Both the position numbers and the translations under genes were made by a program. Source: a virus. From it: a stretch of 35,534 nt of DNA. The notes beneath the pieces are model-generated. The model made no database searches. It saw only the letters and a program-made list of their open reading frames with translations, and had not been told where the DNA came from. Numbering within the stretch: position 1 is the stretch's first letter; each line of letters begins with the position of its first letter. The stretch covers positions 1 to 35,534 of IMG/VR virus record IMGVR_UViG_3300032898_000012; one strand, given 5' to 3'. Below are positions 17,797-26,269 of the stretch, one piece after another.

Positions 17797-20076
17797 TCAC
17801 AGTCCTAGGATCATGGGCTGCCACAGGCGCACATCAGAGCCGGCCGGCAGGAGCTTGCTGACGCCATTCACCGCGCGGGCGACGGTGAATGTCTGCGGGG
17901 ACGTGGCGCCGCTGATCGCGGTGACCGTGACGCGCTCACCGGAGATCGCCAGATCGAATGGCATGTCGGCCGGGGCAGTGGTCCACAGCGGGGAGAGCGG
18001 CGACGGGTAGCCGGTGGTCGCCACCGACAGGGTGGTCGCGCCGGGCGCGGCGTCGGCGGCCAGCGTGGAGCCGTCCGTGTCGGCGTGCCCCAGCACCGTG
18101 TCGTCGAGGATCGCCACATGATATGGGCTCTCCGGGGTGCAGTTGTACACGATGTCGTGCTCCAGGACACCGAGGGTCTCGGTGTAGCCCTGCACGAGCA
18201 CCGACACCGGCGACGCGGCCTGGTTACCCGGCACATTGTTGATCACTATGCGTGAGCCGATGCCGACTTTCAGTGCAGCGTTCATCATGTCCACGCTGCC
18301 GGTGAAAGTGGCGTGCCTCAGGTTGATCGACAGCGACGGGTAGCGGGGCTCATCCACGGTGCCCAGATGTAGCAGCCAGCCGGCCTGGTCGGGCAGATGC
18401 GTATCCGAGTCGAGGCTGATCTCGTACTGGGACTCGTAGTCACCGACGCCAGCCGGAGGATTCTGCACATTCATGGTACCGCTGGCCTGAATCAGCTCAT
18501 ACGTGGATCCGTAATTGCGAGTGATCGTAATATCGTTGCGTGTATTCAGGTCATCGTATTGCGGATTCGGTGGCGCCGACAGCTGATTCTGGGCGTAGTC
18601 GAGGGTGAGTGCCGGCGCCTGATTGTAGAGGGATGCCCGCGAGAGGTAGACCAGGGCGAGCTGATCGCGTGCCTCATACATGATGGTCTGGTCGGTGGCG
18701 ATCGGCTCCTGGAGCAGCTCGACGAAAGTCTGCTGATCTTGGATACCCATGCGCACGTCGTCGAACCAGATGGTACCCGGAGCTACGGCGATCGCCGGTA
18801 TGCCCTGCTCGGAGGAAAGGCGCAAGAACCGATTGTAGGGGGTCTCCCCTGACCAAGAGTTGATCAAGGATTGCTGGAAGCCTGACGTATTGGTGACCGC
18901 GTCGGCGGAGACGGCGATCTGACCCACCGAGGTGGTGGCCATGGTGCGCGTCGAGTTGATGGTCACGGTGGAGACGCGGCCAGTATTAGCGGGGGTCTGC
19001 GTCACGTTTACGATGCCAAATGCGCCGTAATCGCCTTGGGGGATGAAGATGAATTCGTAGAGGACGCTGCCGCCGGACTGCGGCACAGCGCCGACGATCA
19101 GTAGCCCGGGGGTCCCGACGAGATTGAATGCCCACGGGCCGGATGTGAATAGGTTAGTGCCATTCACGTCGTATGTCAGGAAAGTAAGGGTGCCGCCCGG
19201 ATTGTATTGGACCACTATAGTGGCGACATTTGATCCGACCGTGGTGATCGTCAGGAGATTCCCGGTCGCGTCGTCACCGGCTGGCACGTCGATGATGCAC
19301 CACACGAGCCAGCCGGTGCCATTGTCCGTGGCGGCGCCCACCGTCCCCCGCCACGAGGACTTGTCGAGGACTGGTACTGCTGATGACGCCCAGTAGCTGG
19401 AGTCGGCGGCGAAGCTCGGGCTGCCCGTGATCAGCATCGTGGCCGTGTTGGGGGTGGCGGCGGCGATGCTGGTCGAGGTGGGGCCGTCCTCGCATGGCCA
19501 GTAGGCGACCGGCCGCACTGAGGGCGGCAGCGACCCGAGGGCGGAGGTCGCCGTGTAGCCCCGGTACATCGCCGAGCGCAGCGGGGACTGACCTGCGTTG
19601 ATGCGGCGTAGCATGCCGGCGGCGGTGATCTGGCAGTACACGTCGGTGGCGGACTGGTCGCTGCTGGTGGGGAGTGCGGCGACCTCCCCGTAGAAGCGCG
19701 GCCAGCGGGTGCCGTTGTACTGCTGCGACACCCGCAAAGGGACATTCCTCGCGAATGTGCCATACCAGGGGCCAAGCGGATTCAGCGGGTTAAATCTGCC
19801 GTCGCGGTTGTTGAGGGTCAGCGTGCACGTCTGCGGCTGGATGGTGCTCGTCTCGTCGGGGCGCCCCCGCGAGATCGTGATCATGTCCCGGTAGTACACG
19901 TACTGGCTGATGTCCGTCCACGCACCACCCACGTACATCTCGACGATCGGCGGACCCACCGTCGTGGACGTGTACGGGCTGCCGCCCTGCGCGGCCGGCC
20001 CAGGCACGATCGCGACCGCCGGGCCGGGCGACTTGCGTCCCCACGCCCACGCGGCACAGTGCGCGGCTGTCAACAC
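17797..20076 (-). CDS. Minor tail protein
   Basis: A 759-residue, mostly beta protein. The N-terminal 200 residues (PIVEMYVGGAWTDISQYVYY, QTCTLTLNNRDGRFNPLNP, NVPLRVSQQYNG, RFYGEVAALP) are the conserved distal-tail block of actinophage minor tail proteins. Residues 210-420 resemble a concanavalin/laminin G-like carbohydrate-binding domain (VAYWPCEDGPTS at its start). The C-terminus contains repeated beta elements (TLSVATTGYPSPL, FTVARAVNGVSK). It probably forms the baseplate or tail tip and may bind host carbohydrate. The start is GTG at 20076 with only a weak ribosome-binding site; parts of the middle are A/T-richer than the rest. Confidence 0.85.
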   Translation of the reverse strand: MLTAAHCAAWAWGRKSPGPAVAIVPGPAAQGGSPYTSTTVGPPIVEMYVGGAWTDISQYVYYRDMITISRGRPDETSTIQPQTCTLTLNNRDGRFNPLNPLGPWYGTFARNVPLRVSQQYNGTRWPRFYGEVAALPTSSDQSATDVYCQITAAGMLRRINAGQSPLRSAMYRGYTATSALGSLPPSVRPVAYWPCEDGPTSTSIAAATPNTATMLITGSPSFAADSSYWASSAVPVLDKSSWRGTVGAATDNGTGWLVWCIIDVPAGDDATGNLLTITTVGSNVATIVVQYNPGGTLTFLTYDVNGTNLFTSGPWAFNLVGTPGLLIVGAVPQSGGSVLYEFIFIPQGDYGAFGIVNVTQTPANTGRVSTVTINSTRTMATTSVGQIAVSADAVTNTSGFQQSLINSWSGETPYNRFLRLSSEQGIPAIAVAPGTIWFDDVRMGIQDQQTFVELLQEPIATDQTIMYEARDQLALVYLSRASLYNQAPALTLDYAQNQLSAPPNPQYDDLNTRNDITITRNYGSTYELIQASGTMNVQNPPAGVGDYESQYEISLDSDTHLPDQAGWLLHLGTVDEPRYPSLSINLRHATFTGSVDMMNAALKVGIGSRIVINNVPGNQAASPVSVLVQGYTETLGVLEHDIVYNCTPESPYHVAILDDTVLGHADTDGSTLAADAAPGATTLSVATTGYPSPLSPLWTTAPADMPFDLAISGERVTVTAISGATSPQTFTVARAVNGVSKLLPAGSDVRLWQPMILGL

Positions 20077-20083
20077 GTTGACG

Positions 20084-20596
20084 TCACTCGTCCCACACGA
20101 TCCATGTCAGCATGTTGACACCGGTGCCGGTGAACGTGGCTCTGACCCGCAGAAACTTGCTGACCGCGATGATCGGGCGCTCGTCAGGCATCCACTGGAA
20201 ATCGTAGTTGACCTCGGTCAGGCCGGCGGTGACCGGGACGAGGTTGGAGTCGAGCAGCCGGGTGGCCGCCGGGGTGCCCTCAGCGCTGGCGCTGTAGCCG
20301 GTGGCCGCCGTACCCAGGCTCATCAGCGACGCGGGCACATTCGGGTCCAGGCCGATCAGGCCGGAGGCGACGTGCGCGGTGACCGTCGCCGCGACGTCGG
20401 TCTGGATCAGCTCGACCTGCCCGGTCTGCCCGGACGCGGTGATCCCGTCCAGGCTGTAGCCCCATCGGATGAGCTGGCACTGCCGGGTCGCCGGGGTGGC
20501 GAGCTGGAGCATCGTCTTGGTGGCGGTGCCGGTGCTCACCCGCGCCGCCGGGGACGTCGTCGGCATCGCCGCATTCCAGGTGATGTACCGGTGCAT
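20084..20596 (-). CDS. Minor tail protein following tape measure
   Basis: A 170-residue, beta-rich protein. It begins MHRYITWNAAMPTTSPAARV and continues with KTMLQLATPATRQCQLIRWG and GYSLDGITA, a pattern that recurs just downstream of the tape measure in actinophages. It is probably a distal tail or tail-tip component joining the tube to the tip proteins. ATG at 20596 has GGGAG six bases upstream and lies two bases after the tape-measure stop; longer readings overlap the tape-measure gene. Function is inferred from position. Confidence 0.65.
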   Translation of the reverse strand: MHRYITWNAAMPTTSPAARVSTGTATKTMLQLATPATRQCQLIRWGYSLDGITASGQTGQVELIQTDVAATVTAHVASGLIGLDPNVPASLMSLGTAATGYSASAEGTPAATRLLDSNLVPVTAGLTEVNYDFQWMPDERPIIAVSKFLRVRATFTGTGVNMLTWIVWDE

Positions 20597-20597
20597 G

Positions 20598-23333
20598 TCA
20601 GGCTCCCTGTCCGAGTGCGCGCTGGACGCTGCCCGAGCCGGTACCGGCTCGGGCGCGAATGTTGCTCTTGATCCAATTCCAGAGCTGGTCGCCAGCGCCT
20701 GCGCCCCCGGTCCATTCCAGCTGGACCTGGACCTGGGTACCGGCGCCACCGAGCATGCTCATGCTGTCCGGATTGGACATGATCGTGGAGCCGATGGGCA
20801 GCCGGGCGATCTCCGGGCCGTGCTCCCCGACCATGACAAGGTTGCCGCGCGGGCCGCCTTCGGCGGCGTGGGCGTAGGGTCCGCCGCCGACGGCGCCGCC
20901 GTGGGCGAGGCCGATCATGCGTAGCCCCTGGGCTAGCCACGAGGTGTGCTGGATCTGGCCCTGAAGTTGAGCGATCGCATTCACCGCATTTGTGGTATCC
21001 GCACTAAATTTCATCATATAGCCGGGGCGAATTCCCGACAATCCGCGCAGAATTCCCTGGATATCATTGGTGACCTGGTCAGTGCCGGGTGCACTGATAT
21101 GGATGGTCTTCACATCCGGTGTACCGAAAAGGGAGATATTGAGTTTGTCGATACCCGATTTGGTGTATCCGGCCTTTTGTGCGGCCTGATCGATTTGGAT
21201 GATGTAGCCCTGGAGTGCGGTGTCGGCTTTGGTCGCGGAGCCGGTCTGCTGGTAGATCGCCGTGGCGGCCTGCTGCGCGGCGCTGGAGAGCTGAGTGAAA
21301 TCCAGTGACGCCTGCGCGGAGCCGACGCCGGCCTGCTTGATCTGGGCGGGGAGCTGCTGGAGATCGACCGTGAATTGGGCCTGCGCCGCCGTCGCATCCG
21401 TGTACTTTGTGTACACGGACGTGAGCGCAGAGCTATATTCTTGGGCGTAGGTGCTGGTCTGCTGGTAGGCGACGGACGCCTGGATCGCCGCCTGCGTGAG
21501 ATGATCTTGGGCCGGAGCGGCAATGTTGAGGGCCTGCGCGGTGAGTGTGGCCTGCTGCGCGGACGCGTACTGCTGGAGCACCATCGACTGGAGTGTCGCC
21601 TTCGCCCCGGCGGCTGAGGCCACATACTGCATCTGCGCCTGAGTGCTGGTGATCGTGGAGGCGGTCTGCGCGGCCAGCGCGGAGACCGCGTCCTTCATCG
21701 TGTCGTCGGTTTGCTTGGTCTGTGCGGCGGCCGTCGCCAGCGCCTGTGTGTACTGGGGGAAGATCTGCGCGGCCGTCTGCGCATTGACGCCGAGCTTGGC
21801 GAGCAGGTCAGACGCCTCAGCGGCGTGCCCGGAGGAGACGAGCTGCGCGAGCGCCGCATCCTCATTCGCGACATTCTTCGCGCCCTCAAGTAGACCCCTG
21901 GTGGTATTGGGCGTGGCCAGCTTCTGCATGGCATCCGCCAGGCCACCAGGCCCCGACAGGGCGTCACTGACGAGCTGCTGGGTTGAGATGGTGGCGTTGA
22001 CTGTCTGCGAGAAGAGGTGACCGATGGTGCCGGCCAGGGCGGTGACGCCCACGGCGGCGATCCCGATGATCGGGATCGCCTTCGCCCATCCCGACGCTGT
22101 CTCCTCGCCAGCGGCTGCCGCACCACCAGCAGCGCCACCGGAACCGGCGGCCGCGCTGGCTTCCTGCGCTGTCGCGGCTGTCGCGGCAGCCTCAGCAGCA
22201 CCCTCTTCGGCCTTCGTGAAGCCGAGCACCGCTGTGGTCGCCGTGTATGCCCTGGTGGCGATCGAGCCGATCCAGGAGAAGAAGCCCTGCTCCTCACTGA
22301 TCAGGCCGGCGATCTGTCCTACTTTGAACGCGGCGAACAGAGCGCCGAGGGCGTCGGCGTCGGCGCGGATCAGCGGCGCCGGCAGCGCATCGATGACCTG
22401 CGTGAAGGCATGAGCGACGGGCATCGCCACGGCGGCGATGTCGCCGAGCGCCGGCCCGAGACCCTGCGAGAGGTGCCCGACGATCTGCCCGATGTCGGTC
22501 AGGAGACCGTCGAGGATGTGGCCGAGCGCGACGAGCGCGGAGCTCGCCCCCGAAGTGCCCCCGGCGAGGCCGCTCATCAAGCCGTTGATGCCCTGCCCGA
22601 CGGAGCCGAGGAGCGAGTCGAATCCGGCCATGACGCGCTGCCCGGCCTGCGTCGCGGTCACCAGGCCCGGCAGCGCATTCGTCGCCAGCGACAGCACCCC
22701 CGTGGTCAGGCCCGGGATGAGTTTCGCCGCCCCGGCGAAAAGTTGATCAAGCTGGGGGGCTGCCTGCCTGGTGGCGGTCTCGATCTGCCCGAGCGCCCCG
22801 ACGACGGCCGGCACCATGGGCTGCGCCGCCGCGACCATGTAGCCGCCGATGTCGTGAGAGGTCTGCTTCCACGCGGCGTCGATCTGCTGATTGCTCTTGA
22901 GGACGAGGATGCCGAGGCCGGCCACGGCGGTGGCGACACCTCCCAGCAGCGCGGCGGAGATGATCGGCGACGCGGCGAGAGCGAGCTCCCCCCACTTCTT
23001 GAACGCGTTCTCGCCGTCACTCTGCGTCCGCGCCGAGACCTCGTCGGACTTCTCCCCGAGCTGGTCCAGGGATGATTCGACGCCGTGGATCTGCGCCTCC
23101 GCAGCCACCGCGCCCTGCATGTTGATGCGAGGATTCGCCACCCGCTTACTGAGCGTCAGCAGCTTGGCGTCGAGGGCGTCGAGCTTCGCGGCGGCGCCCT
23201 CGTCATCGACGGTGGCCCGCGCGGTGGCGACCTTGGCCTTCAGCTCGTCGAGCTTGGCTTTCAGGTCGTCCAGCTCGGGAGTGGCCTGGTCGCGGGCGCG
23301 GACGAAGATCTCGACATAGTTACTGCTGGCCAC
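20598..23333 (-). CDS. Tape measure protein
   Basis: A 911-residue protein, the longest in the genome. The N-terminus is a coiled coil (ELDDLKAKLDELKAKVATAR). Two hydrophobic regions follow, near residues 118-145 (ASPIISAALLGGVATAVAG) and 430-455 (AIPIIGIAAVGVTALAGTIG). Long Ala/Gln-rich helical stretches (residues 460-740) precede a C-terminal domain with GPYAHAAEGGPRGNLVMVGE. This sets tail length and passes DNA at injection. At about 0.15 nm per residue it predicts a tail near 135 nm. GTG at 23333 has GGGAGG nine bases upstream. It follows the frameshifted tail chaperones. Confidence 0.93.
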   Translation of the reverse strand: MASSNYVEIFVRARDQATPELDDLKAKLDELKAKVATARATVDDEGAAAKLDALDAKLLTLSKRVANPRINMQGAVAAEAQIHGVESSLDQLGEKSDEVSARTQSDGENAFKKWGELALAASPIISAALLGGVATAVAGLGILVLKSNQQIDAAWKQTSHDIGGYMVAAAQPMVPAVVGALGQIETATRQAAPQLDQLFAGAAKLIPGLTTGVLSLATNALPGLVTATQAGQRVMAGFDSLLGSVGQGINGLMSGLAGGTSGASSALVALGHILDGLLTDIGQIVGHLSQGLGPALGDIAAVAMPVAHAFTQVIDALPAPLIRADADALGALFAAFKVGQIAGLISEEQGFFSWIGSIATRAYTATTAVLGFTKAEEGAAEAAATAATAQEASAAAGSGGAAGGAAAAGEETASGWAKAIPIIGIAAVGVTALAGTIGHLFSQTVNATISTQQLVSDALSGPGGLADAMQKLATPNTTRGLLEGAKNVANEDAALAQLVSSGHAAEASDLLAKLGVNAQTAAQIFPQYTQALATAAAQTKQTDDTMKDAVSALAAQTASTITSTQAQMQYVASAAGAKATLQSMVLQQYASAQQATLTAQALNIAAPAQDHLTQAAIQASVAYQQTSTYAQEYSSALTSVYTKYTDATAAQAQFTVDLQQLPAQIKQAGVGSAQASLDFTQLSSAAQQAATAIYQQTGSATKADTALQGYIIQIDQAAQKAGYTKSGIDKLNISLFGTPDVKTIHISAPGTDQVTNDIQGILRGLSGIRPGYMMKFSADTTNAVNAIAQLQGQIQHTSWLAQGLRMIGLAHGGAVGGGPYAHAAEGGPRGNLVMVGEHGPEIARLPIGSTIMSNPDSMSMLGGAGTQVQVQLEWTGGAGAGDQLWNWIKSNIRARAGTGSGSVQRALGQGA

Positions 23334-23335
23334 GG

Positions 23336-23880
23336 TCAGTCACCTCCCTGTGCGAGCGTCACGGTGTGGATGAGGGCGAGGATGTCGGCCGGCTCTGCCA
23401 TCACCTCCGACGGCAACTTATGCCACCTGTCACACAGAGTGATGATGAGTTCGGCGTCGATCAGGCCAGCAGGCTTCCCGACGGCGTGAGCGGCTCCATC
23501 GGGATCGACGCTGACACCTCCTGATCGCCAGGCTCCGATGGCGTCGGCAAAGGGCGCGGCGCCTGCGTGATCGCGGTGAGGTAGGCGGCGCCGATCGCAT
23601 CCACGAGCACCTGCTCCTGATCCAGCAGCGACTGCACGCTGATCGGCAGGATGTGCCCGTCGTCGTCGGCCAGGTTCCACTCGTCGATGGCATCGACGAT
23701 CACCTCCAGCCTGGCCATGACGCCGTCGCGGCCGAGCCCGCTCAGCTCGTCGTCCTGCTCGGCCATGGCCAGGACCTGGCCGAGGGTCTTGGCGACGGCC
23801 CGCACCCGCAGCCCGTCGTACTCGGTGCCGGCGAAGTCGAGGTGGTAGCGGCGACGTGCCGGCATGTAGGGGCTGCTCAT
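23336..23880 (-). CDS. Tail assembly chaperone GT, made by -1 frameshift
   Basis: The extended chaperone. It uses the start of the short chaperone (23880), then moves to the -1 frame near 23479-23473 and continues as KPAGLIDAELIITLCDRWHK to LIHTVTLAQGGD, giving about 181 residues. The downstream frame has no start codon or ribosome-binding site of its own in the right place and is open across the overlap, the typical gpG/gpGT arrangement of long-tailed phages. The GT form recruits tail-tube subunits to the tape measure. Frameshift direction (-1) follows from the frame offset; the exact slip site is less sure. Confidence 0.75.
23461..23880 (-). CDS. Tail assembly chaperone G
   Basis: A 139-residue helical protein encoded just upstream of the tape measure, the fixed place for tail chaperone gpG. 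It contains YHLDFAGTEYDGLRVRAVAK and acidic helices (MARLEVIVDAIDEWNLADDD), ending in a Pro/Thr-rich segment before the stop at 23461. It coats the tape measure during tail assembly and is not in the virion. ATG at 23880 has GGAG six bases upstream and follows the tail-tube-like gene by two bases. Most ribosomes would make this form; a minority would shift to the extended one. Confidence 0.8.
   Translation of the reverse strand: MSSPYMPARRRYHLDFAGTEYDGLRVRAVAKTLGQVLAMAEQDDELSGLGRDGVMARLEVIVDAIDEWNLADDDGHILPISVQSLLDQEQVLVDAIGAAYLTAITQAPRPLPTPSEPGDQEVSASIPMEPLTPSGSLLA
23473..23479 (-). promoter_or_regulatory. -1 programmed frameshift site candidate (GGGAAGC)
   Basis: In the zero frame the codons are TCG-GGA-AGC. 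The heptamer GGGAAGC allows the P-site tRNA to slip from GGA to GGG; the A-site pairing (AGC to AAG) is poorer than in the classical GGGAAAN. It lies 12 bases before the zero-frame stop. No better heptamer was seen in the overlap. Confidence 0.45.
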
Positions 23881-23882
23881 GG

Positions 23883-24290
23883 TCAGCTCCACGTCGGGAC
23901 GGCGCCGTCGGCCAGCGCACCCGGGACGGCCCAGGTCAGCTCGCCGGTGTTGGAGCGTGTGAGCGGATAGTCCGTGTACACGCAGTTCGCCGACAAGCTC
24001 TTGCCGTTGACGGTGATCGCGGTGGACCGCACCACGCTGGTGGACGGGATGGTGGAGAAGACGGCGTGCGCCAGGTTCGCGGCCGGGTCGAAGACCCCGT
24101 TGAGGGTGATCGAGAAGTCCGCGAGCAGAAGCAGCCGCTCATTCGCGGACTTGTCGATGCCGGTCACGTCCTGCACCGCGCGCGGCGTGGAGAATTGCAG
24201 GTTGGTGGTGTCGGTGCGGATGTCCTGCGCCGTGCCGGTCGCGTCCGCGACCATCAGCGTGGTCCACCCAAGGCCACTCATTTTGGCCAT
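23883..24290 (-). CDS. Tail tube-like structural protein
   Basis: A 135-residue, beta-rich protein. TTLMVADATGTAQDIRTDTT, RLLLLADFSITLNGVFDP, and TSVVRSTAITVNGKSLSANC followed by GELTWAVPGALADG match the small tail-tube fold of actinophages. Together with the larger tail protein at 24757-25494, one is the major tube subunit and the other an end or auxiliary protein. ATG at 24290 follows AAAAGGGG with six bases spacing, a strong site compatible with high expression, which favours this gene as the main tube subunit. It lies directly before the chaperones. Confidence 0.65.
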   Translation of the reverse strand: MAKMSGLGWTTLMVADATGTAQDIRTDTTNLQFSTPRAVQDVTGIDKSANERLLLLADFSITLNGVFDPAANLAHAVFSTIPSTSVVRSTAITVNGKSLSANCVYTDYPLTRSNTGELTWAVPGALADGAVPTWS

Positions 24291-24292
24291 AA

Positions 24293-24757
24293 TTAACCCC
24301 TTTTGATGATCCGGGCGAGCCGGTCCTGGTTGGTCTGCATGTCATCGACCCAGCTGTCCGCACTGGTGTGCAGGTAGGGCCGTCCGGTGGTGCCGCGCCA
24401 GTCACCGGCGCGGCGCAGGAAGTGCTCCGGGCGCTCGATCCGGATCCGGTGCTCGGCGAAGCACTCCAGGCCGGCGCCGAAGCGGAAGCTTGTGCGGCCG
24501 TCCTCGCGCCGCTCCTGCGTGTAGGGGCGGCGGGAGACGCTGCGGATGTGGTGCGCCTGACGCTGCCCCAGCTCGGTGGCCTCATCTACGACCGTCACCC
24601 ATCCGTGATGGTGGGCGAGACAGCCGACCTCCTCGCAGCTGGCCGCCCGCCAGTGCGTGGCCAGCGGGGCGAGGATCTGGTAGGTGGTCATCGCCGAGGA
24701 CGGCAGAGCCGGCGGCATGCGCATGCCGTCCGGCGACGGGATCAGGCTGGCGGCCAT
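24293..24757 (-). CDS. Conserved actinophage protein in tail cluster
   Basis: A 154-residue protein. It contains PPALPSSAMTTYQILAPLAT, HWRAASCEEVGCLAHHHGW, VVDEATELGQRQAHHIR, RFGAGLECFAEHRI and a DWRGTTGRP block. Proteins with this layout occur between tail genes of many Streptomyces-type phages; their role is unknown. Two Cys (in CEEVGC) plus His residues suggest a metal site. It starts with ATG at 24757, overlapping the previous stop by one base. It may be a minor virion component or an assembly factor. Confidence 0.65.
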   Translation of the reverse strand: MAASLIPSPDGMRMPPALPSSAMTTYQILAPLATHWRAASCEEVGCLAHHHGWVTVVDEATELGQRQAHHIRSVSRRPYTQERREDGRTSFRFGAGLECFAEHRIRIERPEHFLRRAGDWRGTTGRPYLHTSADSWVDDMQTNQDRLARIIKRG

Positions 24758-25494
24758 CAGAAGACCTGTCCTGCGATCGGGTTACGGGTGAGCACGACGG
24801 CGAAGCGGCAGCTGCTGAAGCCGCCGCTGGTGACCGTCGATGCGCGCACGTATCGGTTGACCGTGGTCGTGTTGGTGACGCTGGCCCGCGCAGCCAGCGG
24901 AGCACCCCCCGTGACCTGCGGGAATGCCAGCAGCGTCGTCCAGGTGGTGCCGTCGGTGGAGTGCTGCACCTGCACGGTCACATCGGTGCCGGTCAGGGCG
25001 GCGACGTGCAGGTATGCCTGCGCGCCGTAGGCGGTGCCGGCGCCCTGATCGACGGTCGAGCCGTTGGTGGCGGCGGTGTCGGTGCGCATGCCGGGGGTGA
25101 GCTGACTACCCCACTCCAGGCCGTAGCCGTCGGCCTGCACCTCCACGTCGAGGGTGAGCATCCCGGAGGTGGCGCGCGTCGGGTCGTAGTCGATCTGCTT
25201 CCCGTTGCAGGATGCGGCTGGGGCGCCGAGGGTGGTGCCACGGGCGTAGGTGCAGATCACGTCGGTGAGTGGCAGCGCCGAGAGGACCGGGTGCTCCACG
25301 AGCGGGTCGAATGCGGAGGTGAGCTGCATGGTGCCGTCGCGTAGGCCGCCGAGGCGCACGTGGGCGTAGGCGTTGATCGGGGTGACGTCCAGCAGCGCCA
25401 CGCTCCCGGAAATCTTTTTCAGCTCCAGGACATTCCCGGACAGGTCGGTGCCCCCGATCCAGAATCCGTCTCCGAGACCTGACTGCTTGGTCAT
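24757..25494 (-). CDS. Tail protein with C-terminal beta domain
   Basis: A 245-residue protein. Residues 1-140 (GDGFWIGGTDLSGNVLELKK, TPINAYAHVRLGGLRDGTMQ, TSAFDPLVEHPVLSALP) show the tail-tube-type beta fold seen in actinophages. Residues 145-245 (AQAYLHVAALTGTDVTVQVQ onward, with STDGTTWTTLLAF) resemble a discoidin/galactose-binding-like domain displayed on the outside of tails. ATG at 25494 has AGGAG about 12 bases upstream; in-frame sequence before it overlaps the neighbour. It is either the major tail protein or a decorated companion of the smaller tube-like gene. Confidence 0.7.
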   Translation of the reverse strand: MTKQSGLGDGFWIGGTDLSGNVLELKKISGSVALLDVTPINAYAHVRLGGLRDGTMQLTSAFDPLVEHPVLSALPLTDVICTYARGTTLGAPAASCNGKQIDYDPTRATSGMLTLDVEVQADGYGLEWGSQLTPGMRTDTAATNGSTVDQGAGTAYGAQAYLHVAALTGTDVTVQVQHSTDGTTWTTLLAFPQVTGGAPLAARASVTNTTTVNRYVRASTVTSGGFSSCRFAVVLTRNPIAGQVF

Positions 25495-25502
25495 GGCCGC
25501 CC

Positions 25503-25787
25503 TCACTCCTGTCCGGTGCGCAGTGCGCTGTGGTGGTCGGAGATGACCTGCGCGGCGCTGAGGTGATCGTCGGGGTGGTGCCGGCGGCACACGCGGTGGC
25601 CGGCTGCGGTGGTGTGCCGCCCGAGGCGCCAGCAGCGGCGGACCTCGCAGTTGCGGGCGCGGATGCCGGCCAGCAGGGCGCCGACCAGGGCCAGCTCGGA
25701 CACATCGGAGCCAGCGCCGGACCACCAGCCGTACCAGTAGCCGGACAGGTCATCGAGGCCGAGGACGTGCGCGAACCAGCTAGTCAT
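25503..25787 (-). CDS. Small protein with membrane-like segment and Cys/His cluster
   Basis: A 94-residue protein. YWYGWWSGAGSDVSELALVG leads into ALLAGIRARN, a semi-hydrophobic helix. CEVRRCWRLGRH and VCRRHHPD supply Cys and His residues for a zinc site. Proteins of this type are frequent in actinophage tail clusters and remain unassigned. ATG at 25787 overlaps the stop of the tail-terminator-like gene (ATGA). It could be a membrane-proximal factor during injection or assembly; no evidence decides. Confidence 0.6.
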   Translation of the reverse strand: MTSWFAHVLGLDDLSGYWYGWWSGAGSDVSELALVGALLAGIRARNCEVRRCWRLGRHTTAAGHRVCRRHHPDDHLSAAQVISDHHSALRTGQE

Positions 25788-26269
25788 CCTGTCTGCCCCC
25801 ACATGTCGTTGATGATCAGCGGCAGGCTGATCGTCATGACGCGGGTGGGGCTGTCGCCGCCGGCCATCAGCCACTGGGCGGTCGCCGACAGCGGGGTGCC
25901 GTAGGCGCCGAGCAGGTCGATCTCCCGCACCAGACCATCCGGCGCCAGGTCCAGCTCGAAATCGCCGGAGTAGGCGGCCAGCAGGGTGCAGGTCGCGCCG
26001 AGGATGAGCCGATCCACGGCGCCCGGAGTCTGACTCAGACGCGGCGCATACACGCGGGCCTGGAATTCCAGGCGACCGGAGGTGGCTGCCAGACCGGAGC
26101 CGGCGCGGGCCGGCGCAAGATCACCGAGCATGATCGCGCACACCACACCCGAGCCCGGGGGCGCCGTGAGCTCGGCGTCGTTGACCTGGTCAAAGATCCC
26201 GAGGGCTTGGGCGTGGGAGACGAGCGCGTCGTAGATCGCGGTGATCGCGGTGGTGTCCAGGCCGCTCAC
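25784..26269 (-). CDS. Tail terminator-like protein
   Basis: A 161-residue alpha/beta protein. The N-terminal helix (TTAITAIYDALVSHAQALGI) is followed by beta strands (GVVCAIMLGDLAPARAGSG, LEFQARVYAPRL), a helix with ILGATCTLLAAY, and a last strand (TRVMTISLPLIIND). This order fits tail terminator (gpU-like) proteins that cap the tail tube. It lies between a gp10-like neck protein and tail-tube genes, the expected position. GTG at 26269 overlaps the previous stop (GTGA). Function is inferred from fold pattern and order. Confidence 0.6.
   Translation of the reverse strand: MSGLDTTAITAIYDALVSHAQALGIFDQVNDAELTAPPGSGVVCAIMLGDLAPARAGSGLAATSGRLEFQARVYAPRLSQTPGAVDRLILGATCTLLAAYSGDFELDLAPDGLVREIDLLGAYGTPLSATAQWLMAGGDSPTRVMTISLPLIINDMWGQTG

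Noticed and set aside
22017-23075. A 352-codon plus-strand frame opposite the tape measure
   Set aside because: Arg/Gly/Asp-rich shadow translation without domains; the tape measure on the other strand is secure.
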